Counted from the first letter of the stretch, positions 8,937-17,799 are shown. The stretch: DNA of 64,000 nt from an uncultured Lentisphaerota bacterium (GCA_946413265.1 CAMKJU010000004.1:1-64000); one strand, 5' to 3'. A program made the numbers and translations. Notes: generated from the letters alone by a model not told the origin.

Positions 8937-9773
8937 ATGACAGTCACGATTGCACAGATCAAGGAACTCCGCGAGGCGACCGCCGCCGGCATGGGCGCCT
9001 GCAAGGAGGCGCTCATCGCCACGAACGGCGACATGCAGGAGGCGATCAAGTATCTCCGCGAGAAGGGCCTCGCCGTTGCCGCGAAGCGCGTGGACAAGGA
9101 ATCGAAGGAGGGCATCATCGCCCTCGCGTCCGCTGCGGACGGCAAGACGCTCGCTCTCGCCGAGGTGAACTGCGAGACGGACTTCGTCGCGAAGACGGAC
9201 GCCTTCAAGAAGTTCGTCGACGACGCGGCGAAGGTCGCGCTCGAGGGCAAGGACATCGAGCAGACGCTGAACGATGACTACAAGATGCTCCTCACCAAGA
9301 CGGGCGAGAACGTGAAGATCCGCCGTCAGGAGCGCTATGCGCTCGAAGGCGCGGGCGTGCTGAGCGGCTACATCCACATGGGTGGCAAGATCGGCGTGCT
9401 CGTGGAAGTCGGCTGCGACAAGGCCGACGCCCCGGAGCTCGCCGAGGCGGCGCACATGCTCTGCCTCCAGATCGCCGCGAACGCGCCCAGGTACATCAAG
9501 CCCGAGGACGTCCCGCAGGCCGAGATCGACGCGGAGCTCGAGATCAAGCTCAACGCGCTCAAGGAGCAGAAGGGCAAGCTTCCTCCCGAGCAGGCGCTCG
9601 TGGGCATCAAGAAGGGTATGGCCGCCAAGTTCTGCACGCAGATCTGCCTGTTGAAGCAGGACTACGTGGCCGACGGCGAAGTGACGGTCGAGAAGTACCT
9701 CGACGGCGTCTCCAAGACGCTTGGCGCGCCGATCACGGTGAAGCGCTTCGTCCGCCTCCAGCTCGGAGCGTAA
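8937..9773 (+). CDS. tsf: Elongation factor Ts
   Basis: This 278-aa protein is the guanine-nucleotide exchange factor that recycles EF-Tu-GDP. The N-terminal UBA-like region has the family signature (IKELREATAAGMGACKEAL), followed by the core motif VNCETDFVAKT at about residues 78-88, and the length is normal. It follows rpsB as in most bacteria. The start ATG at 8937 is preceded by a repeat-derived leader with no clear Shine-Dalgarno sequence, so translation may depend on readthrough from rpsB or on the AT-rich leader. Proline synthesis gene proB follows after 5 nt, implying one transcript. Confidence 0.97.
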   Translation: MTVTIAQIKELREATAAGMGACKEALIATNGDMQEAIKYLREKGLAVAAKRVDKESKEGIIALASAADGKTLALAEVNCETDFVAKTDAFKKFVDDAAKVALEGKDIEQTLNDDYKMLLTKTGENVKIRRQERYALEGAGVLSGYIHMGGKIGVLVEVGCDKADAPELAEAAHMLCLQIAANAPRYIKPEDVPQAEIDAELEIKLNALKEQKGKLPPEQALVGIKKGMAAKFCTQICLLKQDYVADGEVTVEKYLDGVSKTLGAPITVKRFVRLQLGA

Positions 9774-9778
9774 CGGCG

Positions 9779-10594
9779 ATGACGGCGTCCCGTTCCACGG
9801 TCGCCCGCGAGCGCGCGTCCCTCCAGGACGTGCGCCGCGTGGTCGTCAAGGTCGGCACGCACTCGATCGCCACGAAGACGGGGCGTCCGGACTACCGGGC
9901 GCTCCGTCGTCTCGTTGGCCAGCTCTGCGAACTGCGCAAGTCCGGCCTCGAGGTGATTTTCGTCTCCTCCGGCGCGGTCGCGGCCGGCGTGGAGGCGCTG
10001 GGGCTGAAGGCGCGTCCCACGCAGGTCAACGACGTTCAGATGTGCGCGGCCGTGGGCCAGGCGCGCTTCATCTCCGAATACGAGAACCTCTTCGGCGCGG
10101 CGGGCGTGAAGATCGGCCAGGTGCTGCTCACGCACGCCGACTTCGACGACCGTCGGCGCGCCGCGAACGTGCGCCGTTCGCTCGACCATCTCGTGCGCGC
10201 GGGCATCGTGCCCGTCGTGAACGAGAACGACGTGGTGGCGGACGAGGAGCTCAAGGGACTCACGTTCGGCGACAACGACTGGCTCTCGTCCCTCATCGTG
10301 AAGCTCGTGCGTGCGGACGCGCTCGTGCTCCTCACGACTGTGGACGGCCTTCTCGACGCCGCCGGACGGCGCGTGCCGTCCATCGGCTCGATCCGCGACG
10401 CGATGAAGCTCGTGCGTGCCGGGCAGAAGGGCTCTCTTTCCAAGGGCGGCATGGATTCCAAGCTCAAGGCCGTCAAGAACGCCGCCCAGTCGGGCGCGCA
10501 CGTGGTGATCGCGAACGCCGCGACGCCGCACATCCTCCAGTCGATCTTCTCCGGACGCGACGTGGGCACGTTCGTGCCCGGCAGCGCCCTCTAA
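9779..10594 (+). CDS. proB: Glutamate 5-kinase lacking the PUA domain
   Basis: This enzyme phosphorylates L-glutamate with ATP, the first step of proline synthesis. The amino-acid kinase fold is clear: VVVKVGTHSI near residues 21-30, VSSGAVAAG, VVNENDVV in the centre, FGDNDWLSSLIVKLV and the GKGG-like loop SKGGMDSKLKA. At 271 aa it lacks the C-terminal PUA domain of many ProB proteins (about 365 aa), as some short ProB proteins do. It sits 5 nt after tsf and 12 nt before the metallophosphoesterase, so the four genes look co-transcribed. proA is not in the window. Confidence 0.93.
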   Translation: MTASRSTVARERASLQDVRRVVVKVGTHSIATKTGRPDYRALRRLVGQLCELRKSGLEVIFVSSGAVAAGVEALGLKARPTQVNDVQMCAAVGQARFISEYENLFGAAGVKIGQVLLTHADFDDRRRAANVRRSLDHLVRAGIVPVVNENDVVADEELKGLTFGDNDWLSSLIVKLVRADALVLLTTVDGLLDAAGRRVPSIGSIRDAMKLVRAGQKGSLSKGGMDSKLKAVKNAAQSGAHVVIANAATPHILQSIFSGRDVGTFVPGSAL

Positions 10595-10606
10595 CGCGGA
10601 GCGTCT

Positions 10607-12079
10607 ATGCGCTACGCGATCATCAGCGACGTCCATGCGAACGAAGCCGCGCTGCGTGCGGTGTTGACGGACGCCGCCGACGCGCAGGCCGAGAAGATCA
10701 TCTGTCTCGGCGACGTGCTGGGCTACGGCCCCGAACCCGTCGCCGCGCTTGAAATCGTCTACCGCCGCGCGCACGTGTGCCTTGCGGGCAACCACGACGA
10801 CGCCGTGTGTGGGCGTTTTCCCGTGGAGGATTTCACTGATTTCGCGGCGGAGGCTGTCCAGCGCCACCGCGCCGCGGTTACGCAGGAAGCGATAGACTGG
10901 CTCAATCATCTACCCTACACCTGTGCGTTCGAAGGCTTTGCGTGCGCGCACGGCGACTTCTCCAATCCCGAAAACTTCAACTACATCCTTGAGCCGCAGG
11001 ATGCCCTCCCCTCATGGGAGGCGCGCACGGAACAGCTCTTGTTCGTGGGGCATTCCCACCAGCCGGGCATCTTTGTGCTGGGCGCGAGCGGCACGCCGCA
11101 CCGCATTGACGCGGCGGATTTCACGCTGGAGGACGGCAAGCGATACATCGTGAACCCGGGCAGCGTGGGGTATCCACGGAGCGGGGACTGTCGGAGCAGC
11201 TACTGCATCTATGACGACGTGGAGCATACGGTCGAGTTTCGCACGCTGCCGTTCGACCTCGATTCCTACGCCGCGAAGATGCACGGACAGGGCCTGAACG
11301 AAGCGCCGTGGATGCTCGCCCGCGCGGCGGAGCGCCGCCGCCCGGCGGTTCGCGGTAACGCCAAGTTCGGGGTTCCGGAAATTCCGGGAAAACCGGAAAT
11401 TCCGGAAAAACCGGAAAAACCGGAAAATCCGGTGGCAGGGTCGACTCGCCGAGGCGATCGCCTCCCCCGATGGGCAGGCTGGCTCATAGCCATCGGCTTG
11501 CTGGCGATTGCAGGAGTCTTGTCCTATACCTTTTACATTGCCCGCTTGATCTCCAAAGACGGCGCGTCAGCCGTCGCTGAACTTCCAGTTCAGGAGGTGT
11601 CGCCTCCTCCGCCGCCCGCGCAGTCGGCGACCGAACTCGCGTTCGGTCCGCACCGTGATCTCGCGGACGGCTGGCAGGTCGCGTTCGAGGTGCCGGAGGA
11701 GCAAAAGGTTGTGATCGAGTACAACGAGAAGAGGAACGCGCAGGTGTTCCGCATCGAACACGCTGCGGCGCATACCGTTCGTTTCACGAAACACCTGAGC
11801 CTGCGACCGCGTCCGAGACGACTCTACTGGAGGGTTGAGCTCGCGGATGGCAGGCGCGGCGGCGCCGTGACCAATTTCCAGTTCTCCACGCATCTGGTTC
11901 TCTCCGACGAGAAGGGCGCGTTGCTGGACCGTGTGGACGGCGGCGGAAAGCGGTCTGCGAAGAAGGACTGCGCCGTTCCCGAATCCGCCACGGACGCAGT
12001 GCTTGCGATCGACTGCTTCTGCACTGGCACGCACGACCTCGTGGTGCCGCACTTCGCCGGCGATGTGACGCGATGGTGA
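10607..12079 (+). CDS. Calcineurin-like metallophosphoesterase fused to a membrane anchor and C-terminal domain
   Basis: Residues 1-240 form a YfcE/MJ0936-like phosphodiesterase with metal ligands in SDVHAN (D8, H10), GDVLGYGP (D36), GNHDD (N62, H63), HGDFS and GHSHQP. Next is a repeat-encoded linker of Pro-Glu-Lys/Ile triplets (about 256-275) from nonamer DNA repeats, followed by a palindromic element (11434-11462). One transmembrane helix (about 289-315) and an unrecognised domain (320-490) follow. Substrate unknown. Simple members of the family are about 160-250 aa, so the anchor and C-terminal part are additions. The catalytic domain would face the cytoplasm if the protein has no signal peptide, as appears. 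Probably the last gene of the rpsB operon. Confidence 0.85.
   Translation: MRYAIISDVHANEAALRAVLTDAADAQAEKIICLGDVLGYGPEPVAALEIVYRRAHVCLAGNHDDAVCGRFPVEDFTDFAAEAVQRHRAAVTQEAIDWLNHLPYTCAFEGFACAHGDFSNPENFNYILEPQDALPSWEARTEQLLFVGHSHQPGIFVLGASGTPHRIDAADFTLEDGKRYIVNPGSVGYPRSGDCRSSYCIYDDVEHTVEFRTLPFDLDSYAAKMHGQGLNEAPWMLARAAERRRPAVRGNAKFGVPEIPGKPEIPEKPEKPENPVAGSTRRGDRLPRWAGWLIAIGLLAIAGVLSYTFYIARLISKDGASAVAELPVQEVSPPPPPAQSATELAFGPHRDLADGWQVAFEVPEEQKVVIEYNEKRNAQVFRIEHAAAHTVRFTKHLSLRPRPRRLYWRVELADGRRGGAVTNFQFSTHLVLSDEKGALLDRVDGGGKRSAKKDCAVPESATDAVLAIDCFCTGTHDLVVPHFAGDVTRW
11373..11432 (+). repeat. In-frame CCGGAANNN nonamer array coding a Pro-Glu-Lys linker
   Basis: Period-9 units of the type CCGGAAATT or CCGGAAAAA run in frame inside the metallophosphoesterase and encode P-E-I, P-G-K, P-E-K and P-E-N. 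A related array lies in frame in the gene at 51888, and another lies just after a stop codon at 38146. Confidence 0.85.
11434..11462 (+). repeat. GGCAGGG-type palindromic element inside a coding region
   Basis: This 29-nt segment resembles the palindromes at 45443 and 46187 (same GGCAGGG head, same CTCGCCGAG centre) with about five substitutions. It is read here in a different frame (G-S-T-R-R-G-D-R) and abuts the nonamer array. Confidence 0.55.
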
Positions 12080-12087
12080 CATTGTGC

Positions 12088-12116
12088 TTGCGCGTGCGCA
12101 AATCTTTCGCTACAAT
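12088..12116 (+). promoter_or_regulatory. Promoter of the pilus motor operon
   Basis: TTGCGC (12088-12093), a 17-nt spacer and TACAAT (12111-12116). The start codon at 12131 lies 14 nt downstream of the -10 box, leaving a leader of about 7 nt with no room for a Shine-Dalgarno sequence. Confidence 0.55.
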
Positions 12117-12130
12117 ATGCGCCGACAGCC

Positions 12131-13801
12131 ATGACATCGAATGACGAATATGTGTTGCAGCTCCTGCGTGAAGCGGGGTATGTGACGGCCGAGCAGCTCG
12201 AAGCCGCCTCCACGGCGATGCGCGAGGGCAACGAGACCACGCTTGACGTGCTCGTCGCCTCGGGCGTCGTGACGGAGGACGACGTGCTTGGCACGATTGC
12301 CGACCAGTTCGGCATCAAGTACGTGAGCATCGACCCCGCCGCGATCGACGCGGAGGTGGCGAAGGAGATTTCGCCGGAGATTGCCCACAAGTACGGCGTT
12401 GCGCCGGTGATGAAGGACGCGGACAGCGTGACCGTGGTCCTCTCCGATCCGATGGGTTACGACGCGATCGACTCGCTGCGGTACGTGTTGCAGGGGAAGG
12501 ACGTGCAGGCCGTGCTCGCGCCGTCCGAGGAAGTCAAGGCCGTGATGGAGAAGCTCTATCCCACCGGCGGCGAGCAGATCGTGACGCGCGGCGACGACGA
12601 GTTCGGCGGCGACGACGGCGGCGAGGGCAGCGGCGACGACACGCCCGTGATCCGCCTCTGCTCGCTCATCCTCTCCAACGCGATCAAGATGAAGGCGTCC
12701 GATATCCACCTGGAGCCGATGGAGAAGGAGTTCCGCGTGCGCTACCGCATCGACGGCGCGCTCCGCAAGATGGACTCGCCGCCGAAGCGCCTTCAGGGCG
12801 CGATAATCTCACGCTTCAAGATCATGTCGAAGATCAAGATCTCCGAGAAGCGCATTCCGCAGGACGGACGCATCCAGATCAACGTGGGCGGACGCGACCT
12901 CGACCTGCGTGTGTCGACCGTGCCGACGAACCACGGCGAGTCGATCGTCATGCGTATTCTCGACAAGTCAAACCTCGCGCTCGGCCTGCCGCAGCTCGGC
13001 TTCCTCTCCGACGACCAGAACAAGTTCGAGCGACTGATCCACCTCTCCGATGGCGTGGTGCTCGTGACGGGCCCGACCGGCTCTGGCAAGACCACGACGC
13101 TGTACGCCTGTCTCGGGCAGATCAACACGCCCGACAAGAAGATCATCACCGTCGAGGACCCTGTCGAATACCAGATGAGCGGCATCAACCAGGTGCAAGT
13201 GAACCGCGACGTGGGCCTCGACTTCTCGGCCGCGTTGCGCTCCATTCTGCGTCAGGCGCCGAACATCGTGATGATCGGCGAAATCCGTGACGATGAGACC
13301 GCCGACATCGCGATGGAAGCGGCGCTCACGGGCCACCTTGTGTTCTCCACCTTGCATACCAACGACGCGCCGAGCGCCGTGACGCGTCTCACCGATATGG
13401 GCGTCAAGCCGTTCCTAGTTGCGTCCGCCGTGCGCGCCGCGATGGCTCAGCGTCTCGTGCGCGCCATCTGCACGAACTGCAAGGAGGCGTACACGCCCAC
13501 GGAGCGCGACATGAAGATGCTCGGCGCGATTGCGAAGACCGCGCCCGAGCGCATGTACATCGGGCGCGGCTGCTCGAAGTGCAACGGCGGCTACAAGGGC
13601 CGAAAGGGCATCTTCGAGATTTTTGAAATCGACGACACCATCCAGCGTCTGATCTTCGACCATGCGCCGTCCTCTGTGTTGCGTGAACGCGCGCGAGAGA
13701 TGGGCATGCGCACGCTGCGCGAAGACGGAATGCTCAAGGTCGCCTCCGGCATGACCTCCCTGAAGGAGGTTTTGCAGGCGACGATGGGCGACGCGGACTA
13801 G
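12131..13801 (+). CDS. pilB: Type IV pilus assembly ATPase (PilB/GspE family), first copy
   Basis: Hexameric ATPase that powers pilus extension or type II secretion at the inner membrane. Residues 1-150 are an MshEN-like N-terminal domain. An acidic Gly-rich linker (about 155-170) leads to the N2 domain (ASDIHLEP) and the motor core: Walker A GPTGSGKTT with Lys320, Asp box VEDPVEYQ, Walker B IVMIGEIRDDET and His box LVFSTLHTND. A zinc-binding CxxC pair follows (CTNCKE, CSKCNGGY). The 556-aa length is typical. pilT and a second pilB follow, so this is a pilus motor cassette without pilin genes in view. Whether it drives pili or secretion cannot be decided here. Confidence 0.93.
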   Translation: MTSNDEYVLQLLREAGYVTAEQLEAASTAMREGNETTLDVLVASGVVTEDDVLGTIADQFGIKYVSIDPAAIDAEVAKEISPEIAHKYGVAPVMKDADSVTVVLSDPMGYDAIDSLRYVLQGKDVQAVLAPSEEVKAVMEKLYPTGGEQIVTRGDDEFGGDDGGEGSGDDTPVIRLCSLILSNAIKMKASDIHLEPMEKEFRVRYRIDGALRKMDSPPKRLQGAIISRFKIMSKIKISEKRIPQDGRIQINVGGRDLDLRVSTVPTNHGESIVMRILDKSNLALGLPQLGFLSDDQNKFERLIHLSDGVVLVTGPTGSGKTTTLYACLGQINTPDKKIITVEDPVEYQMSGINQVQVNRDVGLDFSAALRSILRQAPNIVMIGEIRDDETADIAMEAALTGHLVFSTLHTNDAPSAVTRLTDMGVKPFLVASAVRAAMAQRLVRAICTNCKEAYTPTERDMKMLGAIAKTAPERMYIGRGCSKCNGGYKGRKGIFEIFEIDDTIQRLIFDHAPSSVLRERAREMGMRTLREDGMLKVASGMTSLKEVLQATMGDAD

Positions 13802-13834
13802 CGAGTGAAAAGTGTAAAGTGAAAGGGATTAGAA

Positions 13835-14929
13835 ATGGCAACTGAAATCACGATGCAGGATCTTCTGCAGGCGACGATCGACGAAGGCGCGAGCGACCTG
13901 CACGTACGCGCGTTCATGCCGCCCGAGCTCCGCGTCCACGGCGAGCTCGTGGCTATCGCGGACGAGGCGTTCACGGAGGAGGACACGTTCAAGCTCTGCC
14001 ACGAGATGATGACGCCCGAGCAGTCCGCCGAGGTCGAGAAGAACGGCGGCGCGGACTTCGCCATCGCGCACGAGGACGGTACGCGCTTCCGCGTCTCCGT
14101 GTTCAAGGAGCGCAAGCGCTGGGGCTGCGTGCTCCGTATGATTCCCTCGACCCTGCTTACGCTCGAGCAGATCGGCCTCCCGGAGTCCGTGAAGGAACTG
14201 CTTTTCAAGCCGCGCGGACTCATCCTCGTGACCGGTCCGACGGGTTCAGGAAAATCCACCACGCTCGCGTCAATGCTCGACGTGATCAACCGCGAGCGCG
14301 GCGTACACATCATCACGATCGAAGACCCTATCGAATTCTACCACACGTCCCGCAAGTCGCTTGTAACGCAGCGCGAGGTCGGGTCGGACGTGCCGAGCTT
14401 CGCCGAGGCCATCCGCCGCGCGTTGCGTCAGGACCCCGACGTGATCCTCGTGGGCGAAATGCGCGACCTTGAGACGATCGGCGCGGCCATCACCGCCGCT
14501 GAAACGGGCCACCTCGTGTTCGGCACGCTCCACACGACCGGCGCGGCTGAGACGATCGACCGTATCGTGGACGCCTTCCCCACCGACCAGCAGGAACAGG
14601 TGCGCACGCAGCTCTCCGTCGGCCTCCAGGCCGTGATCTCGCAGATCCTCCTGCCGAAGCTCGACGCGAACGGCGAGGTACACGGCCGAATCGCCGCGTT
14701 CGAGATCATGCTCGCCACGCCGTCCATCCGCAGCCGCATCCGCGACAACAAGACCTTCCAGATCCGCTCCGACATCCAGACCGGCGCGAAGTTCGGCATG
14801 GTCACGCTCGACGCCTGCCTCATGGGCCACTACAAGCAGGGGCTCATCTCCTACGACGAGCTCATCACCAAGAGCCAGGACCCCGACACCGTGGTTGCCA
14901 AGCTCAAGGAAGAAATGGGGCGCCGCTAA
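13835..14929 (+). CDS. pilT: Twitching motility retraction ATPase PilT
   Basis: PilT powers pilus retraction. The 364-aa protein has the PilT start (MQDLL..A...GASDLHV), Walker A GPTGSGKSTT (Lys140), the Asp box IEDPIEFYH, Walker B VILVGEMRDLET and the family signature HTTGAAETIDRIVDAFP, which separates PilT from PilB. It lacks the zinc Cys pairs of the two neighbours. Between the paired PilB genes it forms an extension/retraction cassette. The 33-nt leader contains a GTGTAAAGTG motif like the rpsB-tsf repeat, then an AAGGGA ribosome site. Confidence 0.96.
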   Translation: MATEITMQDLLQATIDEGASDLHVRAFMPPELRVHGELVAIADEAFTEEDTFKLCHEMMTPEQSAEVEKNGGADFAIAHEDGTRFRVSVFKERKRWGCVLRMIPSTLLTLEQIGLPESVKELLFKPRGLILVTGPTGSGKSTTLASMLDVINRERGVHIITIEDPIEFYHTSRKSLVTQREVGSDVPSFAEAIRRALRQDPDVILVGEMRDLETIGAAITAAETGHLVFGTLHTTGAAETIDRIVDAFPTDQQEQVRTQLSVGLQAVISQILLPKLDANGEVHGRIAAFEIMLATPSIRSRIRDNKTFQIRSDIQTGAKFGMVTLDACLMGHYKQGLISYDELITKSQDPDTVVAKLKEEMGRR

Positions 14930-16630
14930 ATGTCCGAGCATTTTGATCCATTGTTGGATCTCCTCGTAAAGAACGGGGTCCTAGACCAGGAAGCGGTCGA
15001 GACGATCCGCGAGGAGCAGCGCAACGCAGCTGGCAAGACCGTACGCGAGATCGTCGTGGACGGCGGGTACATTGACGAGGACAGCCTCCTCGGCATGATG
15101 GCCGCCTACCAGGGCTGCGAGGTAGTCGACCTCGCGAGCATGGAACTGAGCAGCGACGTGGTGAACGCGATCCCTGCATCCATCGCGCGCATGTACAACG
15201 TGCTTTGCGTGGGAGTTGACGACACGTCCGTCACGCTCGCCACGTCGAATCTCGTGGACCCGCGCGTCTCGGACGAAGTGACGTTCGCCCTCTCGAAGGA
15301 AGTGCGCTTCGTCATGGCGCGCGAGAAGGACCTCAACGACCGCATCGCGCAGCACTACGGCGACTCTTCCGAATCCGTCACCGACATGCTTGAGTCCATC
15401 GGCGCGGGCATGGACGCCGACGAGTCGCTGAGGGGCGACCCCAATGACGTCGCCGCGCTCGACGCCGCCGCGAACTCCAACGCGGTCGTCAAGTTCGTGA
15501 ACATGATCCTCTACCAGGGCGTGGTGGACCGCGCGGCCGACATTCACATCGAGCCGTTCGAAAAGGACTTCAAGATCCGCTACCGCGTGGACGGCGCGCT
15601 CTACGAGGTGAAGGCTCCGGACGTCTCCATGGCACCCGCCATCATCTCGCGCGTCAAGATCATGGCGAACCTCAACATCGCCGAACGCCGCATCCCGCAG
15701 GACGGACGCATCGCGATCACCGTGGCGGGACGCCCCGTCGACCTTCGTGTGTCGTGCCTTCCGACTACGCACGGCGAGTCGGTGGTTATGCGTATTCTCG
15801 ACCAGAGCGCCACGTCGCTCGACCTTGAAAACGTGGGCCTTGCCGAAGACGTGTACGAGCAGCTTACAATCGACATCGAGAAGCCGAACGGCATCATCGT
15901 GGTGACGGGTCCGACCGGTTCAGGAAAGACCACCACGTTGTACTCCGTTCTCCGCCGCATCAACTCCATCGAGTCGAAGCTCCTCACCGCCGAGGAACCT
16001 GTCGAATACGACGTGGACGGCATCGTGCAGGTGCCGATCAACCACGAAGTCGGCAACACGTTCCCGAAGGTGCTCCGCGCCTTCCTGCGTCAGGACCCCG
16101 ACATCATGCTGATCGGCGAGATCCGCGACCTCGAGACGGCCGAGGTGGCCATCCAGGCGGCCCTCACCGGCCACCTCGTGTTCTCCACCCTCCACACGAA
16201 CGACGCCGCCGGCGCCGTCATGCGTTTCGTGGACATGAACGTGGCTCCCTACATGGTGGCCTCCACCCTTGAGGCCGTGCTCGGCCAGCGACTCCTGCGT
16301 ACTTGCTGCCGCGACTGCAAGACCCCCTACGAACCCGACGACGAGACGCTCGACCGCATCAACCTCACGCGCGACGAGATCGGCGGACGCCCGTTCTACT
16401 TCGGCAAGGGTTGCAAGACCTGTAACGGCACGGGCTACAAGGGCCGCAAGGCGATCTTCGAGTACCTGCGCGTGACGAACCCGATCCGCGAGCTCATCAA
16501 CGCGCGCTCGCCCACGCTCATCATCCGCGAGAAGGCCCGCGAACTCGGCATGCGCACCATGCGCGAGGACGGCGTCCGCTCGATCCTCGACGGCTACACG
16601 ACTGTCGACGAAGTCCTTCGCTACACCTAA
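14930..16630 (+). CDS. Type IV pilus/type II secretion ATPase (PilB/GspE family), second copy
   Basis: A second extension-type ATPase of 566 aa whose ATG directly follows the pilT stop (TAAATG), so translation is coupled. MshEN-like domain at about 1-150, N2 motif AADIHIEPFEKDF, Walker A GPTGSGKTTT (Lys333), AEEPVEYDVDG, Walker B IMLIGEIRDLET, LVFSTLHTNDAAGA, and zinc Cys pairs CCRDCK and CKTCNGTGYKGR. It is clearly diverged from the copy at 12131, so this is not a recent duplication. One copy may serve pili and the other a type II secretion system able to export the giant proteins nearby; that is inference. Its stop is only 3 nt from the convergent gene's stop. Confidence 0.92.
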   Translation: MSEHFDPLLDLLVKNGVLDQEAVETIREEQRNAAGKTVREIVVDGGYIDEDSLLGMMAAYQGCEVVDLASMELSSDVVNAIPASIARMYNVLCVGVDDTSVTLATSNLVDPRVSDEVTFALSKEVRFVMAREKDLNDRIAQHYGDSSESVTDMLESIGAGMDADESLRGDPNDVAALDAAANSNAVVKFVNMILYQGVVDRAADIHIEPFEKDFKIRYRVDGALYEVKAPDVSMAPAIISRVKIMANLNIAERRIPQDGRIAITVAGRPVDLRVSCLPTTHGESVVMRILDQSATSLDLENVGLAEDVYEQLTIDIEKPNGIIVVTGPTGSGKTTTLYSVLRRINSIESKLLTAEEPVEYDVDGIVQVPINHEVGNTFPKVLRAFLRQDPDIMLIGEIRDLETAEVAIQAALTGHLVFSTLHTNDAAGAVMRFVDMNVAPYMVASTLEAVLGQRLLRTCCRDCKTPYEPDDETLDRINLTRDEIGGRPFYFGKGCKTCNGTGYKGRKAIFEYLRVTNPIRELINARSPTLIIREKARELGMRTMREDGVRSILDGYTTVDEVLRYT

Positions 16631-16633
16631 CGG

Positions 16634-17656
16634 TTAATCAACTGCGGTCCAGAAGCCCTGTCCGACGAGTTTTTCGACTTCGTGCGGATCGAGGTTGCGG
16701 TCGCTCATGATTAAGGCGTCCTGCCGCGAGTTGATCAGGGAATGGTCGAAGTAGATCGGGCGCTCGATCTTGTCGCCGGGCGAGAGCGGGTTGTCCACCG
16801 TCTTCACCTCGCGGATCACCTCGCTCCATTTTTTGCGGAGTTCGTCCATGATGCGCTGGTTCTCAGCCTGAGACTGCCGCATGAGCTCCATGCCTTCGTT
16901 CATGCCGATCATCTTGCCTTTGATCATCGCCGCGATCATGCGGTCCTCGGCGGTCTTCCAGAACCGGTTCACGAATCGTCTGGCAAAGAGGCGTCCGCCG
17001 ATTTTCTTCGTCGCGGCCAGTTCGCCGGGCGGCGCGATCGTGAAGAGGGTGTTGTGCTCCGCGGCCGTCGCAATCGTCGGCAGGTTCGGCCGGATCTGCG
17101 TCGCGGTGAACGCGCAGACGTATTCGTAGAGCGCCTCGCATTTCGCGCCGTTGTACTCGCAGTCGAAGAAGCACTCCACCTTGAACGCCTTCTTGAACTG
17201 CGCGGTCCTGCTGATGGAGAAGGCGGCGTCGATGACCTGCCGTAACCGCGGCGGGATGTCGTCGCTGAAGCGTCCGTACTTCGGCCGGAAGTTGGCGAGG
17301 CCGGGAACGACGATGGACGAGTTGATCTGCCGTGCCAGATGGGCGGCCATGGCGTTCGCGTCGGAGTAGATGTTGCCCGTCTGCTCAAGTACGAACGAAC
17401 CCTTGTTGATGCTGCTCACCATCTGCACGATGCGCCGTTCTGACGGGTTTATCAGTATGGTGCACTCTATGTTCGGATTCAATTTGAAGGGGATCTCCCA
17501 CTTGATCCAGCCCATGCCGGTCCAGCCTGCCGGGAGCGGGTAGCAGTACGCGGGAACGCGCAGGAAGTTGTCGAAGATGACGAAGTAGCTGTGCGCCGCT
17601 GTCGCCGGGATTGTCGCCGCCAATGCAGCGCAGAGGAGAATGGTGCGTGTTTTCAT
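16634..17656 (-). CDS. Secreted protein of unknown function
   Basis: I do not recognise the family. The start is ATG at 17656-17654, which gives 340 aa beginning MKTRTILLCAALAATIPATA, a clear signal peptide with cleavage near residue 19-22. An upstream in-frame ATG at 17692 would put 12 residues before it and is less likely. The mature part is mixed alpha/beta with a Cys-containing segment (FFDCEYNGAKC), a Met/Glu/Lys-rich helix (about 255-300) and a C-terminal tract with DHSLINSRQDALIMSD. No catalytic motif seen. A -10 box sits 7 nt before the ATG with no Shine-Dalgarno. The gene at 49590 has a loosely similar layout, but I could not establish homology. Confidence 0.75.
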   Translation of the reverse strand: MKTRTILLCAALAATIPATAAHSYFVIFDNFLRVPAYCYPLPAGWTGMGWIKWEIPFKLNPNIECTILINPSERRIVQMVSSINKGSFVLEQTGNIYSDANAMAAHLARQINSSIVVPGLANFRPKYGRFSDDIPPRLRQVIDAAFSISRTAQFKKAFKVECFFDCEYNGAKCEALYEYVCAFTATQIRPNLPTIATAAEHNTLFTIAPPGELAATKKIGGRLFARRFVNRFWKTAEDRMIAAMIKGKMIGMNEGMELMRQSQAENQRIMDELRKKWSEVIREVKTVDNPLSPGDKIERPIYFDHSLINSRQDALIMSDRNLDPHEVEKLVGQGFWTAVD

Positions 17657-17674
17657 GCAAAAGAATTTACCATA
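17657..17674 (-). promoter_or_regulatory. Leaderless-type promoter for the gene at 16634-17656
   Basis: On the minus strand: TATGG-TAAATT, then 7 nt (CTTTTGC), then ATG. The -10 hexamer is at 17669-17664. The start of transcription should fall on or next to the A of the ATG. Confidence 0.5.
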
Positions 17675-17688
17675 TTCGGTCTGGCTGC

Positions 17689-17726
17689 GCAACTGGATTC
17701 ATCAAGAGCAACTGGATTCATCAAGA
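17689..17726 (+). repeat. Perfect 19-nt tandem duplication
   Basis: GCAACTGGATTCATCAAGA occurs twice with no gap (17689-17707, 17708-17726) between the divergent gene at 16634 and the hydrogenase operon. It may be a recent slippage event or paired protein-binding sites. Confidence 0.8.
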
Positions 17727-17769
17727 AAAGTGCAAGCCGTGAAATCGGCTGAGCCCTAAAATCTTATCC

Positions 17770-17799
17770 TTGCCTAACTGGGGGGTAATGTGAGATAAT
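17770..17799 (+). promoter_or_regulatory. Hydrogenase operon promoter
   Basis: TTGCCT (17770-17775), an 18-nt spacer and an extended -10 (TGA-GATAAT, 17794-17799). The leader of about 48 nt ends in an AAGGAAG ribosome site before the ATG at 17854. Confidence 0.5.
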
